64,000 nucleotides of DNA from Phycisphaerae bacterium (GCA_022072405.1 JAJVHX010000007.1:164522-228521); one strand, 5' to 3'. Shown: positions 35,262 to 44,570, counted from the first letter of the stretch. The notes: generated from the sequence alone by a model not told the origin. Made by a program: numbers and translations.

Positions 35262-37562
35262 ATGCGGATGCAACGATGGCTGACGGTGCTGCTGGTGGTG
35301 ATGACTGGACCGATGGTGCTGGCCGCGGGGGAACAGGATCTCGCCGGGGTCACGCCCGATCAGGCTTTGCTTTACTTCGGCTGGCCCGGTGCGGATGCCT
35401 GCAAGCAGATCGCCGCCGACACGCCTATGCAGAAGCTGCTCAACGAACCGCAGATGAAAGAATCCATGACGCGAGTTGAGGAGCAGTTGCGTTTGTTCAT
35501 CAAGCAGCAGATGGCCGAGGAAGGTAACGAAGCCATCCATGAATCGTTGATGACTTTCCTGGATACATTGTGGAAGTATCCGGCGGCGCTGGTGGTTTTT
35601 GATGTGACGCTGACCGAACAGGGGCCTGATATCCAGGCGGGGCTGCTCTTCAAAGTTGGCGATAAGGGACCGGCGTTTCAGCAGGCCTGTGAAACGCTCC
35701 TGCAGCATCATCATGGCGCACCCGCACCGCAAGAGGTTCTGCTGGAAGGCGGAGCGGCCTGCCGGCAGATGGCTCTGCTGCCCAATCTGCAGCCGGTACA
35801 TTACGGCGTGAGTGGTGAATATTTCATCTTCGCCATCGGCGCTCCGACCTATTCAAAAATGGTCGCCGCCCTGACCGGTGGCCAACATTTGATTGACAAT
35901 GCTGATTTCGCCGCCGCCCGCAAAAAAATGGGCGTCGATTCCGCCCGCCTGGGCGTCAATCTGTACGTGAATTTCACGGGTGCCTTGAAACGCTTCGACG
36001 AAATTTTTCCCATCATGTCCGGAGCGGGTGAACAGGAACAGGCCATGGTCCAGACCGCCATCGAAGCCCTTGGCCTGCGGCAGTTGCGTTCGATCAATTT
36101 CGCCATGGAAGCCGCGAGCGGTGGTTATCAGTCCACGCTGCTTTTCCATACGCAAGGCGAACCGAAGGGCCTTTGGAAAATGGTCAGCCGCCAGCCAGTC
36201 ACTGACAGTGATTTGAAGATCGTGCCCGAAGACGCCACCTTCATGCTGGTCGCCAACAAGGATCTGGCCCATATTTACGATGAAGTATTTGCCATCGCCC
36301 GCGCTTTTGCGCCGCCAGCGCCCGCAACTACCCAGCCCGATGTAAACGAGGAACCCGCGCCGGGTCCCGAAACGATTATGCAGGGGGCCATCATGATGGC
36401 CAACGGCGTACTGGGTTTCCGCATCAAGGAGGATCTGCTCGACAGCCTGGGCGATACCTGGGTGATTTACGATGCTCCCAGTAATGGCGGGTTCATTATT
36501 ACGGGTTTGACGATCGCCGTTGAAGTGAAAAATCCCGATAAGATCAAACAGGTTTTTTCGACGCTGACCAGCAAATTACAACAGGTGACCCATGGAGAAG
36601 GCGTCTCTATCAGAACTTACAAGTACGGCTGGGATGAAATCAGTTTTGTCAATTTCATGAAAGAACCCATCCCCGTCGCTCCCGCCTGGACCCTCAAGAA
36701 CAATCAACTGATCATCGCCCTTTATCCCCAGATGGTCAGCCAGGTCATCGACCGGCTCAGTGCTTCCGAAGGGGTGCACTCGATTCTCGATAATGCCGAT
36801 TTCCAGCGTGGCCGCCGCCTGCTCCCGCCCAATCCGATCGTGCTGACCTACGTCGATACCCGCAAAGGTGTGAGTGATCTCTACGGTTTGGCACTGCCGT
36901 TTGCTTCGGCGTTGTTCTCCGCCGCTCAGGGTGAAGGGCTTGATCTCGATATCTCGGTGATGCCCTCATCAGCGCTGCTGACCCGCCATCTCTTCGGCGA
37001 TGTTTCGGGCGCTTATGCTGATGACGAAGGTGTCCTGTTCCGCAGCCACGGACCGCTGCCCATCTCCATCCCCAGCCTCGGTAGTGCTTCACCTGCGGTC
37101 GGGGCCATATCCGTCGCCATTCTGCTGCCCTCGCTCGCCCGCGCCCGCGAACAGGCCAAACGCACTATGAGCATGAGCAATTTAAGTCAAATCGGCATGG
37201 GTATCGCCATCTATGCGAACGATAATAAAGATCAATTGCCCACTGATTTAAAACAGCTGCTTGAAGCTAACTATATTACCTCTGACATTTTGGTTTCGCC
37301 CAATGATTCACAGGGCATGGATTCTTACATATATATTGCCGGGTTTTCCCGCTTGAGCGATATTAGTCAGCCTTCCAGTACCATATTGGCCTATGAACGA
37401 GGGGATATTGATCCGGAAGGTGTCAACATATTATTTGCCGATTATCATGTTGAATTTCTGGATCATTTGCGTTTTGAAGAATTATTGCGTACGACTGCAG
37501 AGCAACTGGGAGATCGTTACAACGGACCTCGCCCCTGGGAAAATCCGGGTGATGGAATGTAG
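35262..37562 (+). CDS. Large secreted protein with a prepilin-like C-terminal region
   Basis: The ATG at 35262 follows GAGGAG by 6 bp and begins a signal peptide (MRMQRWLTVLLVVMTGPMVLAA). The next 600 residues are a secreted domain with repeated beta-alpha character, in the style of DUF3352 proteins. It includes TPDQALLYFGWPGADACKQ and an Ala/Pro-rich insertion near 350. The C-terminal part (LLPSLARAREQAKRTMSMSN then LSQIGMGIAIYANDN and NILFADYHVEFLD) is what normally follows the N-terminal helix of planctomycete prepilin-like DUF1559/H-X9-DG proteins. Here it is fused to the end of another protein, without the usual N-terminal methylation motif. Confidence 0.75.
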   Translation: MRMQRWLTVLLVVMTGPMVLAAGEQDLAGVTPDQALLYFGWPGADACKQIAADTPMQKLLNEPQMKESMTRVEEQLRLFIKQQMAEEGNEAIHESLMTFLDTLWKYPAALVVFDVTLTEQGPDIQAGLLFKVGDKGPAFQQACETLLQHHHGAPAPQEVLLEGGAACRQMALLPNLQPVHYGVSGEYFIFAIGAPTYSKMVAALTGGQHLIDNADFAAARKKMGVDSARLGVNLYVNFTGALKRFDEIFPIMSGAGEQEQAMVQTAIEALGLRQLRSINFAMEAASGGYQSTLLFHTQGEPKGLWKMVSRQPVTDSDLKIVPEDATFMLVANKDLAHIYDEVFAIARAFAPPAPATTQPDVNEEPAPGPETIMQGAIMMANGVLGFRIKEDLLDSLGDTWVIYDAPSNGGFIITGLTIAVEVKNPDKIKQVFSTLTSKLQQVTHGEGVSIRTYKYGWDEISFVNFMKEPIPVAPAWTLKNNQLIIALYPQMVSQVIDRLSASEGVHSILDNADFQRGRRLLPPNPIVLTYVDTRKGVSDLYGLALPFASALFSAAQGEGLDLDISVMPSSALLTRHLFGDVSGAYADDEGVLFRSHGPLPISIPSLGSASPAVGAISVAILLPSLARAREQAKRTMSMSNLSQIGMGIAIYANDNKDQLPTDLKQLLEANYITSDILVSPNDSQGMDSYIYIAGFSRLSDISQPSSTILAYERGDIDPEGVNILFADYHVEFLDHLRFEELLRTTAEQLGDRYNGPRPWENPGDGM

Positions 37563-37612
37563 TGCAATGATTTAGCAGGCACTTTGACGACTGTGGCCTA
37601 ACGCGCTAGACT

Positions 37613-37885
37613 ATGAGCATGAGTGACGCCTCCGATCCGCGTGAGGAATTGATGCGGCTGTTACAGGATCTGCCGCCGGAAAAGCTGGCCCAGGTTAACG
37701 AAGCCCTGGTGGATGCTCTGATCTCCAGTGCCCGCGGCGAGCCGTCGTTTTTTGCCATTAACGAACTGGTGCATATCAGCCAGGATGAAGCCCAGCGACT
37801 CTGCCGCAAGATCGGCCTGGATTGGTCCAGCGGCCGGTTTTCTGACCAGCCCGGTGAAGCGGACCCCGCACCAGAGGAGGACTAG
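37613..37885 (+). CDS. Small hypothetical protein
   Basis: The 90-residue acidic protein begins at ATG 37613, with an in-frame ATG at 37619. The segment DPREELMRLLQDLPPEKLAQVNEALVDALIS is strongly helical and resembles regulatory leader domains. The C-terminal half (FFAINELVHISQDEAQRLCRKIGLDW) looks like a DNA-binding-style helix pair. I cannot assign a family. It lies 50 bp downstream of the large secreted protein gene and 224 bp upstream of rpmB. Confidence 0.6.
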   Translation: MSMSDASDPREELMRLLQDLPPEKLAQVNEALVDALISSARGEPSFFAINELVHISQDEAQRLCRKIGLDWSSGRFSDQPGEADPAPEED

Positions 37886-38031
37886 AGCCATTCATCCCTG
37901 TTTAGCGGCTCCCTTTTCGTTGGCCGTTATTACCTGCTGACAGGGTAAGTACGGCTATCTGAGACGCCACTCGCTACATTATTCCCGATCCGCCCCAACT
38001 CCAGTTCTAAGATGGTTTTAGCGGTGACCTC

Positions 38032-38059
38032 TTGATCGTAACCAACAATTTGATATAGT
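38032..38059 (+). promoter_or_regulatory. Candidate promoter of rpmB
   Basis: TTGATC at 38032-38037 and TATAGT at 38054-38059 are spaced by 16 bp, a good sigma-70-type pair. The predicted start would lie about 45 bp upstream of the rpmB ATG. The call rests on sequence match only. Confidence 0.45.
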
Positions 38060-38109
38060 ATAGGGCTCTTTACTATTGATCCCGTTAATATTTACGGTAC
38101 AGGTGAGTT

Positions 38110-38385
38110 ATGTCACGCGAATGTCAATTTACGGGTAAGCGAACGACCTCCGGCCGGCAGCTCGCTCGGCGCGGTAAGGCCAAGTATCTCGGCGGTGTCG
38201 GTATCAAAACCACCGGCAACACCCTGCGGAAATTCAAACCCAATATCCAGAAGGTGCGGGCGATCATTGATGGCCGCATCGTGCGGGTTAGGGCTTCCAC
38301 CAAGGCGATCCGCATGGGGCTGGTGGTCAAACCACTGGTCCGTGATTATCAACCGCCGGTCGAAGCCGCATCAGCCACCGCCTAG
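38110..38385 (+). CDS. rpmB: 50S ribosomal protein L28
   Basis: The 91-residue basic protein begins MSRECQFTGKRTTSGRQLAR and continues with KPNIQKVRAIIDGRIVRVRAST, the standard L28 pattern. L28 binds 23S rRNA in the large subunit. The first CxxxG segment keeps only C5 of the zinc-type cysteine pairs, so it is a C-minus form. An Ala/Ser-rich tail follows the core. The gene sits 86 bp upstream of gatC on the same strand, which forms a small translation-related cluster. Confidence 0.96.
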   Translation: MSRECQFTGKRTTSGRQLARRGKAKYLGGVGIKTTGNTLRKFKPNIQKVRAIIDGRIVRVRASTKAIRMGLVVKPLVRDYQPPVEAASATA

Positions 38386-38471
38386 CTTTACGCCCGTCCG
38401 GTTCCATGTTACAAAGCAGCGCGGCCGAGAATTCGAGCCGCGTTTTTTATTGCGCTGAGGTGGATCCGTCC

Positions 38472-38780
38472 ATGAGCGAACAGATAGCCGCAACACAGGT
38501 GGAACATATCGCCCGCTTGGCCCGTCTGGCGCTGACGCACGAAGAACTGACGCGCTACGGTGAGGAGCTGGGGCATATCCTCGCCTATATCGAGCAGCTG
38601 AATGAGGTGAATACGGAAGGGGTCGAGCCGCTGGCCCATCCGCTGGCGGTGCATAATGTCTGGCGGGTGGATGAACCCCAACCCTCGTTGGATGCTCAGC
38701 AGGCCTTGCAGAATTCCCCCGCCACCGACGGACGGTATTTCCTGGTTCCCAAGGTGCTGGAACATTACGACGCTTCCTGA
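38472..38780 (+). CDS. gatC: Asp-tRNA(Asn)/Glu-tRNA(Gln) amidotransferase subunit C
   Basis: The ATG at 38472 follows GAGGTGG; the upstream part of the open frame is not GatC-like. The product (102 residues) has VEHIARLARLALTHEELTRYGEELGHIL and the C-terminal PSLDAQQALQNSPATDGRYFLVPKVLE split around a turn. GatC wraps around GatA and GatB and stabilises the transamidase that makes Gln-tRNA and Asn-tRNA. It is followed 11 bp later by gatA. gatB is not in the window. Confidence 0.95.
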   Translation: MSEQIAATQVEHIARLARLALTHEELTRYGEELGHILAYIEQLNEVNTEGVEPLAHPLAVHNVWRVDEPQPSLDAQQALQNSPATDGRYFLVPKVLEHYDAS

Positions 38781-38791
38781 AGGAATTCGCC

Positions 38792-40246
38792 ATGGGTCCT
38801 GCCCGACAGTTGCGTCAACAGGTTATCAGCGGTGAATGCAGCGCCGAGGAGATTCTCAATCAGACGCTCGAAGCGGTCACGCGGCACAATTCCCGCCTGC
38901 ATGCTTTTCTGCGAATCGATGAAGCTCAGGCCCGGCAGCAGGCCCGGCAGATTGATGACCGGCGTGGGCGTGGTGCAGCGCTGGGGCTGCTGGCCGGCGT
39001 GCCGATCGCCATCAAGGATAACATCTGCACCCGCTGGGGGCTGACGACCTGCGGTTCCAGAATTCTCGCCGATTATCGTTCGCCCTTTGATGCCCACGTG
39101 ATTGAACGGTTGCTGGCCGCTGATGCCGTGCTGGTGGGTAAAACCAATCTCGACGAGTTCGCCATGGGCAGCAGCACGGAAAACAGCGCCTTCGGTCCGT
39201 CGCGTAATCCTTGGAATCCGGACTATGTGCCGGGCGGGTCGTCCGGCGGATCGGCGGCGGCGGTCAGCGCCGGACTGGTGCCGCTCGCTCTGGGCAGCGA
39301 AACGGGCGGATCGGTACGGCAACCGGCTTCATTTTGCAACCTAACCGGACTGAAACCCAGCTATGGTCGGGTGTCGCGCTACGGTCTGGTGGCTTTCGGC
39401 AGCAGCCTTGATCAGATCGGTCCTTTTGCCACGGACGTGGCTGATCTGGCGTTACTGTTGCAGGTGATCGCCGGGCGCGATTCACGCGATTCGACCAGTG
39501 TCGAGCTGCCGGTGCCCGATTATGTCGCCGAACTGGAGCAGCCGCTGGACCGCCTCCGCATCGGTGTCGCGGCAGAATATTTCGGTGATGGATTGGACAG
39601 CCAGGTGCGCAACGCGGTCGAACAAGCCATCCGGGAATATGAAAAATGGGGTGCGGAAATCGTCGAAGTCTCGATCCCGCATCTGCGCTACGCGATCGCC
39701 TGCTATTACCTGGTTTGCACAGCCGAAGCCTCGAGTAATCTGGCACGTTTTGACGGTGTGCACTATGGACATCGCACTGCCGAGCGCGGCGATATCATTC
39801 AACTCTACAGCCGCAGCCGCGCGGAAGGTTTCGGGGCGGAAGTAAAACGCCGGATCATGCTGGGTACTTACGCGCTCAGCAGCGGCTATTATGATGCCTA
39901 TTACCTGAAAACACTGAAGGTTCGTCGGCTGCTGAAAGAGGATTTCGATCGGGCCTTCGCCCGCGTGGATGTCCTCATCTCGCCCACCTCACCCGTGCCG
40001 CCGTTTCGTTTCGGCGAGCGGCTGGCCGATCCGCTGGCCATGTATCTGGCTGACATTTATACCGCCGCAACCAATCTCGCGGGAATCTGCGGAATCAGTA
40101 TACCGTGCGGTTTTACGTCGCAGGGGTTGCCGATCGGATTACAGTTGCAGGCCGCCGCCTTCAATGAAGCCCGGCTGCTGCGCATCGCTCGCGCCTACCA
40201 GCAACACACCAGCCATCATACTCGCCGGCCGGAGTTGCCCAGATGA
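38792..40246 (+). CDS. gatA: Amidotransferase subunit A (amidase)
   Basis: The 484-residue amidase carries the Ser-cisSer-Lys triad: K75 (PIAIKDNI), S150 (GGSSGGS) and S174 ([11 protein letters not shown]). These spacings fit the known GatA enzymes. GatA releases ammonia from glutamine for the amidation of misacylated tRNA. The ATG at 38792 has AAGGAATT upstream. The start overlaps nothing, but its stop overlaps the acetyltransferase start by ATGA. Confidence 0.96.
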   Translation: MGPARQLRQQVISGECSAEEILNQTLEAVTRHNSRLHAFLRIDEAQARQQARQIDDRRGRGAALGLLAGVPIAIKDNICTRWGLTTCGSRILADYRSPFDAHVIERLLAADAVLVGKTNLDEFAMGSSTENSAFGPSRNPWNPDYVPGGSSGGSAAAVSAGLVPLALGSETGGSVRQPASFCNLTGLKPSYGRVSRYGLVAFGSSLDQIGPFATDVADLALLLQVIAGRDSRDSTSVELPVPDYVAELEQPLDRLRIGVAAEYFGDGLDSQVRNAVEQAIREYEKWGAEIVEVSIPHLRYAIACYYLVCTAEASSNLARFDGVHYGHRTAERGDIIQLYSRSRAEGFGAEVKRRIMLGTYALSSGYYDAYYLKTLKVRRLLKEDFDRAFARVDVLISPTSPVPPFRFGERLADPLAMYLADIYTAATNLAGICGISIPCGFTSQGLPIGLQLQAAAFNEARLLRIARAYQQHTSHHTRRPELPR

Positions 40247-41016
40247 GTTATTCAGCCCTTTCCGCCCTCCGCCGTGCTGATCAGATTTTTTATGAGTTTC
40301 TGGCTGAGAAGGAACCGCTGGAATTTGGACTGGCGTTTCACTGTGCGGAGTTCCCCTGGGCGACGGAGTACCACATGCTGCGCGAGGTGACGGTGCGTTC
40401 GCCGGAGCAGATCGTGGCGGCTGGACGGGAAGCAGATGATTATTATCGACAACTCGATCTGAAATGCGGCGGCTGGGCCGGCAGCGTCGATCAGGAAGAT
40501 CATATTCTGGCTGAACATTTAATCGGGCAGGGTTTTCAGCAGCAGGTCTGGCGGGTGTGGCAGATGGGGGATTGGCCGACGCACTCGGCGCATCCGCAAT
40601 TACGAATAGTACCCGCCCGGGCCATGCGCCGGGGTTATCGCAAGTTATGGCCTGATGAACCCGCTGCTGATCTGGCGGAGCGGCAGATGGATTTCCCGCA
40701 GTATGACATGATGGTCGGGGTGATCGAACAGCAGGTGGTGGCGCGCGGCGGATTGCAGCAGACCGGTGAGATCGGTTGTCTGCGTGACCTGTGGGTGGGT
40801 GAGCTGTGGCGACGGCAGGGCATCGGTCGTTCGATCCTCGTCTTTCTGATGGAGATGGCCAGGCGGCTGAGTCTGCGGATCGTGGTGACCCGCAGCCTGC
40901 AGGATGATATCCTCGCGCGGCATTTTCTGACTTCAGCCGGCTTGGTCGAGCAGGGTGAGTTGATTGAGTATCTTGCTTCTCCAGCGGGAATAGTAATTGA
41001 GCAGCATCGAGCATGA
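40243..41016 (+). CDS. GNAT-family acetyltransferase
   Basis: The C-terminal half has the acetyl-CoA-binding motif A in LRDLWVGELWRRQGIGRSIL (GxxG/A pattern RRQGIG), preceded by a beta-strand and followed by VFLMEMARRL. The N-terminal half (residues 1-120) is a second, divergent region with HCAEFPWATEYHMLRE and a histidine-rich loop. It may be a degenerate GNAT repeat. It overlaps gatA and the next gene by ATGA on both sides, so the three are translationally coupled. No acceptor can be predicted. Confidence 0.82.
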   Translation: MSYSALSALRRADQIFYEFLAEKEPLEFGLAFHCAEFPWATEYHMLREVTVRSPEQIVAAGREADDYYRQLDLKCGGWAGSVDQEDHILAEHLIGQGFQQQVWRVWQMGDWPTHSAHPQLRIVPARAMRRGYRKLWPDEPAADLAERQMDFPQYDMMVGVIEQQVVARGGLQQTGEIGCLRDLWVGELWRRQGIGRSILVFLMEMARRLSLRIVVTRSLQDDILARHFLTSAGLVEQGELIEYLASPAGIVIEQHRA

Positions 41017-41822
41017 AAGATAGAACCAACGAAGTACATGAGCTGACTCTGCGGGAGATCATTCCCCGTCCGCTGGACCGGCAGGCCATCTGGATATTGA
41101 TTCTGGCGGCGCTGGTGCTGACGGCTTCACGCTATTTCGGGAATTTCGCAGTTGCACAACCCACGATGATTAAGCTGCTGAGCTGGGTGGGGGTTGAGCA
41201 GGCGGCGGAGCGCATCAGGCAGGTTTTTCTGCAGGGGGATTACAGCCAGCTGCACCAGCTCTGGTATTGGGCGGGCTTTCATGTCGTGATCTATCTGCTC
41301 ATTCCGGCAGCGATGGTCAGGCTGGTTTTCGGGGCTTCGATGCGGGATTACGGTTTGAAACTCAGCGGCTGGTATCGGCGGCTGTGGATCTATGGAGCGG
41401 CATTTCTGATCGTGCTGGCCATGGTGCTCATCTTCGGCCGGACGGAGAGCTTCAAACAGTACTATCCCATGTACAAGCAGGCCCATCGCAGTACGTTTGA
41501 TTTTCTGGGCTGGGAGATTGCTTATATCGCCCAGTTTTTTGCGCTGGAATATTTTTTTCGGGGCCTGCTCATTCATGGTTTGAAACATCGCTTCGGCATC
41601 TACACGGTGCTGGTAGCCATGGTGCCTTACTGCATGATTCATTTCGGCAAGCCGCTGCCCGAAACCATCGGGGCGATTATCGCGGGAATTTTTCTGGGGG
41701 TGTTGTCGCTCTGGACTCGCTCCATCTGGCTGGGTTTTCTTATTCACATTTCAGTCGCATTGAGCATGGATCTGGCCGCTCTGCACTACAAAGGTCAATT
41801 GGCCCCATTGCTGGGAATTTAA
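41013..41822 (+). CDS. CPBP-family intramembrane metalloprotease
   Basis: The protein has about eight membrane helices and the CPBP motifs ALEYFFRGLL, PYCMIHFGKP and LGFLIHISVALSMD. In typical members the first motif reads EExxxR; here the first glutamate is leucine but the second, plus the arginine and the later histidines, are kept. CPBP proteins include Rce1-type prenyl proteases and bacteriocin self-immunity proteins, so peptidase activity is plausible but not certain. It is the last gene of a gatA-GNAT-CPBP unit joined by ATGA overlaps. Confidence 0.82.
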   Translation: MKDRTNEVHELTLREIIPRPLDRQAIWILILAALVLTASRYFGNFAVAQPTMIKLLSWVGVEQAAERIRQVFLQGDYSQLHQLWYWAGFHVVIYLLIPAAMVRLVFGASMRDYGLKLSGWYRRLWIYGAAFLIVLAMVLIFGRTESFKQYYPMYKQAHRSTFDFLGWEIAYIAQFFALEYFFRGLLIHGLKHRFGIYTVLVAMVPYCMIHFGKPLPETIGAIIAGIFLGVLSLWTRSIWLGFLIHISVALSMDLAALHYKGQLAPLLGI

Positions 41823-41852
41823 CTTGTTTTCCCTACAGCTATTCGGAGGTGT

Positions 41853-41916
41853 GTGCCACGGCTCTATGAGCCGTGCCGCACCTGGATTTTATCACGGCTC
41901 ACAGAGCCGTGGGCAC
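41853..41916. repeat. Family-3 palindromic element
   Basis: Outer arms GTGCCACGGCTCT and AGAGCCGTGGGCAC pair over 13 positions with one bulge. Inside are two 7-bp hairpins, CACGGCTC-TAT-GAGCCGTG and CACGGCTC-ACA-GAGCCGTG. It begins 31 bp after the CPBP stop codon. I saw no second copy in the window. Confidence 0.72.
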
Positions 41917-41966
41917 GATCATCTCTACTGCTCCCTGCTCAAAATGCGCTATAAATCGTTTTCCAC

Positions 41967-41996
41967 AAAAAAACACCCGGCCAATGACCGGGTGTT
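41967..41996 (-). terminator. Rho-independent terminator of the OmpA-like gene
   Basis: On the minus strand AACACCCGG-TCATTGG-CCGGGTGTT is followed by a T run (the A run 41967-41973 on the plus strand). The 9-bp stem is perfect. It would end transcription of the OmpA-family gene. Confidence 0.88.
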
Positions 41997-42026
41997 CAGT
42001 GTCAGCAAGAATTAGTCGGCGGCGAA

Positions 42027-42881
42027 TTACTTCTGCGTTTCGTCAATCACTTCGCTGGATGGGGTAGTATTGGATTGTTCCATCTGGCTGTTTACGCCAG
42101 CCTTGTTGCTGACCAGGAAAATTTCAACGCGGCGATTCCTTGCTTTGTCTTCTGTCGTATCGTTACTGGCCAGCGGGCGATACTCGCCATAACCCATCAC
42201 GCCCACGCGCGCCGGTGTGACATTGGCGCCGAGCAGTTCAAACCCCACGGCAATCGCCCGGTGAGTCGAGAGATGCCAGTTGGTGGGATGACGATCCTTG
42301 GAGTGGATGATCGGGTCGGTGTCGGTATGGCCGACCACCAGCACATCGAATCCTGCTGCGGCAGCGGAGTTGACGATTTCCGCAAAACCGCCGAGCGTGC
42401 TTTTGGCATCTTCACGCACCACGTCGCTGCCTGAGGCAAAGAGCAGGTCGGATTTCCACTTCACCGCACCACGGGCGGCGTCATATTCCACTTCATTGGG
42501 ATGAGCGGCGGCGAAGGCCTTGAGCGCCTTATCCAGTTCCGCCGGCAGGGCGGTCTGAATGATGATCGGGCCGTCCGGTTCGGTATCCATCTTGTCCATC
42601 AGCCCTTTGGCCTGGGCCAGCATTTCGGCCATGCGATCATTTTCGCGCTTCAGGTTGCCATTCATCTCGCGTTCAGTGGCCAGTTCGCCCTCCCGCGTGC
42701 GCAATTGGTTACGCATGCTCTCCGCGTTATTTTCGGCATCGAGGGCCCGCTGCTCCGCAGCCACCTTCTCGGCTTCCAGACTTTTGTTCATGGCCAACAC
42801 CTGGTCATAGTCAGCCTGCGATACACAGCCAACCAGGGCCAGCGATATCACACCGATCATCGACATTAACGTTGCTCTCAT
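42027..42881 (-). CDS. OmpA/MotB-family lipoprotein
   Basis: The ATG at 42881 has AGGAG 9 bp upstream and starts a lipoprotein signal with lipobox ALVGC. The first half is a coiled coil (MNKSLEAEKVAAEQRALDAEN...LRTREGELATEREM), and the C-terminal domain is OmpA-like. It has FASGSDVVREDAKSTL, VVGHTDTDPI, HPTNWHLSTHRAIAV and VMGYGEYRPL. That domain binds diaminopimelate in peptidoglycan. The protein would anchor the outer envelope to the cell wall. It resembles Pal/OmpA proteins in design with an added coil. Confidence 0.9.
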   Translation of the reverse strand: MRATLMSMIGVISLALVGCVSQADYDQVLAMNKSLEAEKVAAEQRALDAENNAESMRNQLRTREGELATEREMNGNLKRENDRMAEMLAQAKGLMDKMDTEPDGPIIIQTALPAELDKALKAFAAAHPNEVEYDAARGAVKWKSDLLFASGSDVVREDAKSTLGGFAEIVNSAAAAGFDVLVVGHTDTDPIIHSKDRHPTNWHLSTHRAIAVGFELLGANVTPARVGVMGYGEYRPLASNDTTEDKARNRRVEIFLVSNKAGVNSQMEQSNTTPSSEVIDETQK

Positions 42882-43071
42882 GTGGCTTCTCCTATTGAGC
42901 TCGTCCCAGGCGAGCGCTTGCGGCATCGATTCGACCGTCGCCGCAGGACAGCGCTGTGCGGGACGATCGTGAGGATAGACGAATGGTGTTAGAAAACAGC
43001 TTCAGATCGCCAATCCTCATTTATAATCGAAGCACCGCGGATACTCAATATCGCCCGTAGTCGCAGCTGCC

Positions 43072-43107
43072 AAAAAAAAACCCGCACCCCGGAGAGGATG
43101 CGGGTGT
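43072..43107 (-). terminator. Rho-independent terminator of the HTH gene
   Basis: On the minus strand ACCCGCAT...GTGCGGGT forms a 7-8 bp stem that is followed by nine T (A run 43072-43080). It stands 24 bp after the stop codon of the HTH membrane protein gene. Confidence 0.85.
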
Positions 43108-43130
43108 TACATACGTTAACAGGTGAATGA

Positions 43131-44060
43131 CTAGCGACCTTTCTTGCCGACGAAAAAGCCGACGCCAAACGCCACCAGCACGATGCCGAAAAACACACCG
43201 CCGAACACCGGCATGTTCTGGAAAATCGACATCAGAAAGGCGGGTACCACACCCTGCAGGTTGGCTACCACGGCAATACCCGCAAACGCCATGATAATCA
43301 CCGCTGCCAGCAAAGCCCCGCTGAGGGCCATTTCCATCGGTCCCATCGCCCCGATCACCATCACGGGTGCGGCGGCAACATATTGTGGAACCGGAGCAGC
43401 GGCGATCGCCGGTTGTTCGGCAACGGCTGCCCGGCCGGCGGAACGATCCACCAGCGGAGCCGCATCGAGTCCGGCGCGGGTGGCATCACCCATCTCCGGA
43501 ATACCCGCTTCCTGGTCGGCGGAGTAGATTTCATCCAGCAGTTCAGCACCCAGCGAGGTATCATCTGATTCGCGGCTGAGGTCGAGCAATCCACTGCCCG
43601 TGCCGCTGGCACTGAGGCTGTCGAGGATGGCACTGCTGCCGCCCGGTCCCTTGTTTTTGCTCATCACCGTGCGAGCCCCAGGATCGACTTCACCCACATC
43701 CTCATCATCAAACACGCTGATACCCACTGAGGTGATCACCGTGTCATCTTTTTGCGTGCCGGAGATGGTGGCGTCGTCGGTCTTGTCGGCTTCCTCCAGC
43801 GTGAGCATGTCGCTGCCGGTCAAACCCATTGACGTTTCGTCAGAAGGTTCGAGGATCAGCTCACCGGTAGTGCCGCCCAGACTGCCGCTGAGCGTGGCGA
43901 GGTTCTCCGCCAGATTGTCGACATCCTTCACCTTGTAGGTGATTTTGCCGTCGGCGCGAAACTCGCGCAACTGGCCGTCGCGCACCAGTTGCTTCAGCTC
44001 ATCGGCACTCATGCCCAGTTTACGCTGGGCTTCTTCGCTCGTGTAATAATCTTTGGCCAT
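43131..44060 (-). CDS. HTH-domain membrane protein
   Basis: The N-terminal 60 residues (YYTSEEAQRKLGMSADELKQ then LVRDGQLREFRADGKITYKV) match the excisionase/MerR-type helix-turn-helix fold. A long acidic, Thr/Ser-rich linker follows, then two to three hydrophobic segments (MALSGALLAAVIIMAFAGIAV...). The C-terminus is KKGR. A DNA-binding-like domain fused to membrane helices suggests a membrane-tethered regulator. Proteins with this layout recur in planctomycetes, as far as I recall, but the role is not known. It is transcribed just upstream of, and toward, the OmpA-like gene. Confidence 0.75.
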   Translation of the reverse strand: MAKDYYTSEEAQRKLGMSADELKQLVRDGQLREFRADGKITYKVKDVDNLAENLATLSGSLGGTTGELILEPSDETSMGLTGSDMLTLEEADKTDDATISGTQKDDTVITSVGISVFDDEDVGEVDPGARTVMSKNKGPGGSSAILDSLSASGTGSGLLDLSRESDDTSLGAELLDEIYSADQEAGIPEMGDATRAGLDAAPLVDRSAGRAAVAEQPAIAAAPVPQYVAAAPVMVIGAMGPMEMALSGALLAAVIIMAFAGIAVVANLQGVVPAFLMSIFQNMPVFGGVFFGIVLVAFGVGFFVGKKGR

Positions 44061-44100
44061 TACCTGCCCCTTGTCGCAGTTGATCTAACCGCGGTTGAGA

Positions 44101-44532
44101 TTACTTTTCCGGGTTCGTCGCCGCGCTGTTCTGGCGTTGCTCTTTAACCATGGCCTCCACCGCCGATGGGGTGAGGTCATCTATATTATAATCCTCCAGA
44201 TAGCGGTCGAAAATCCAGCTTCGCGCCGCCACCAGCCGCAGACGTTTTATACCACCAACCGTTACGATCTCATAACACCAGAGCGTACCGGCGTCGGTAT
44301 CAACCATGTACAGGCCGAAGGTGTTGGGGGTGATCGGCCCGGTAAAGGCAAAAATACCCCGGGCCCCACCGGAGGAGACGCTTTGTGCCACTGCCGGCGG
44401 CAATAAGTTGGAGGAGTTATCGGTACGAAAAAAGCTGTTAATGGCTAAAACTAAAAGACTTATGGCGATTATCCATCCCGCTGGTGTGGACGAGGCGTAG
44501 AATGGAATACGCTGTTGGGCAGATTCAGTCAT
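44101..44532 (-). CDS. Small membrane-anchored protein
   Basis: An N-terminal membrane helix (AGWIIAISLLVLAINSFF) precedes a short extracytoplasmic domain. It has ARGIFAFTGPITPNTFGLYM, LWCYEI and RLRLVAARSWIFDRYLEDYN. I recognise this pattern as a conserved small planctomycete family without a name. It lies 40 bp upstream of the HTH membrane protein gene on the same strand, so the two probably form an operon. A candidate promoter is listed upstream. Confidence 0.68.
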   Translation of the reverse strand: MTESAQQRIPFYASSTPAGWIIAISLLVLAINSFFRTDNSSNLLPPAVAQSVSSGGARGIFAFTGPITPNTFGLYMVDTDAGTLWCYEIVTVGGIKRLRLVAARSWIFDRYLEDYNIDDLTPSAVEAMVKEQRQNSAATNPEK

Positions 44533-44570
44533 CGGCGGTCACCAAAGGGGAAGTGTTCTGAATCGAGCTT

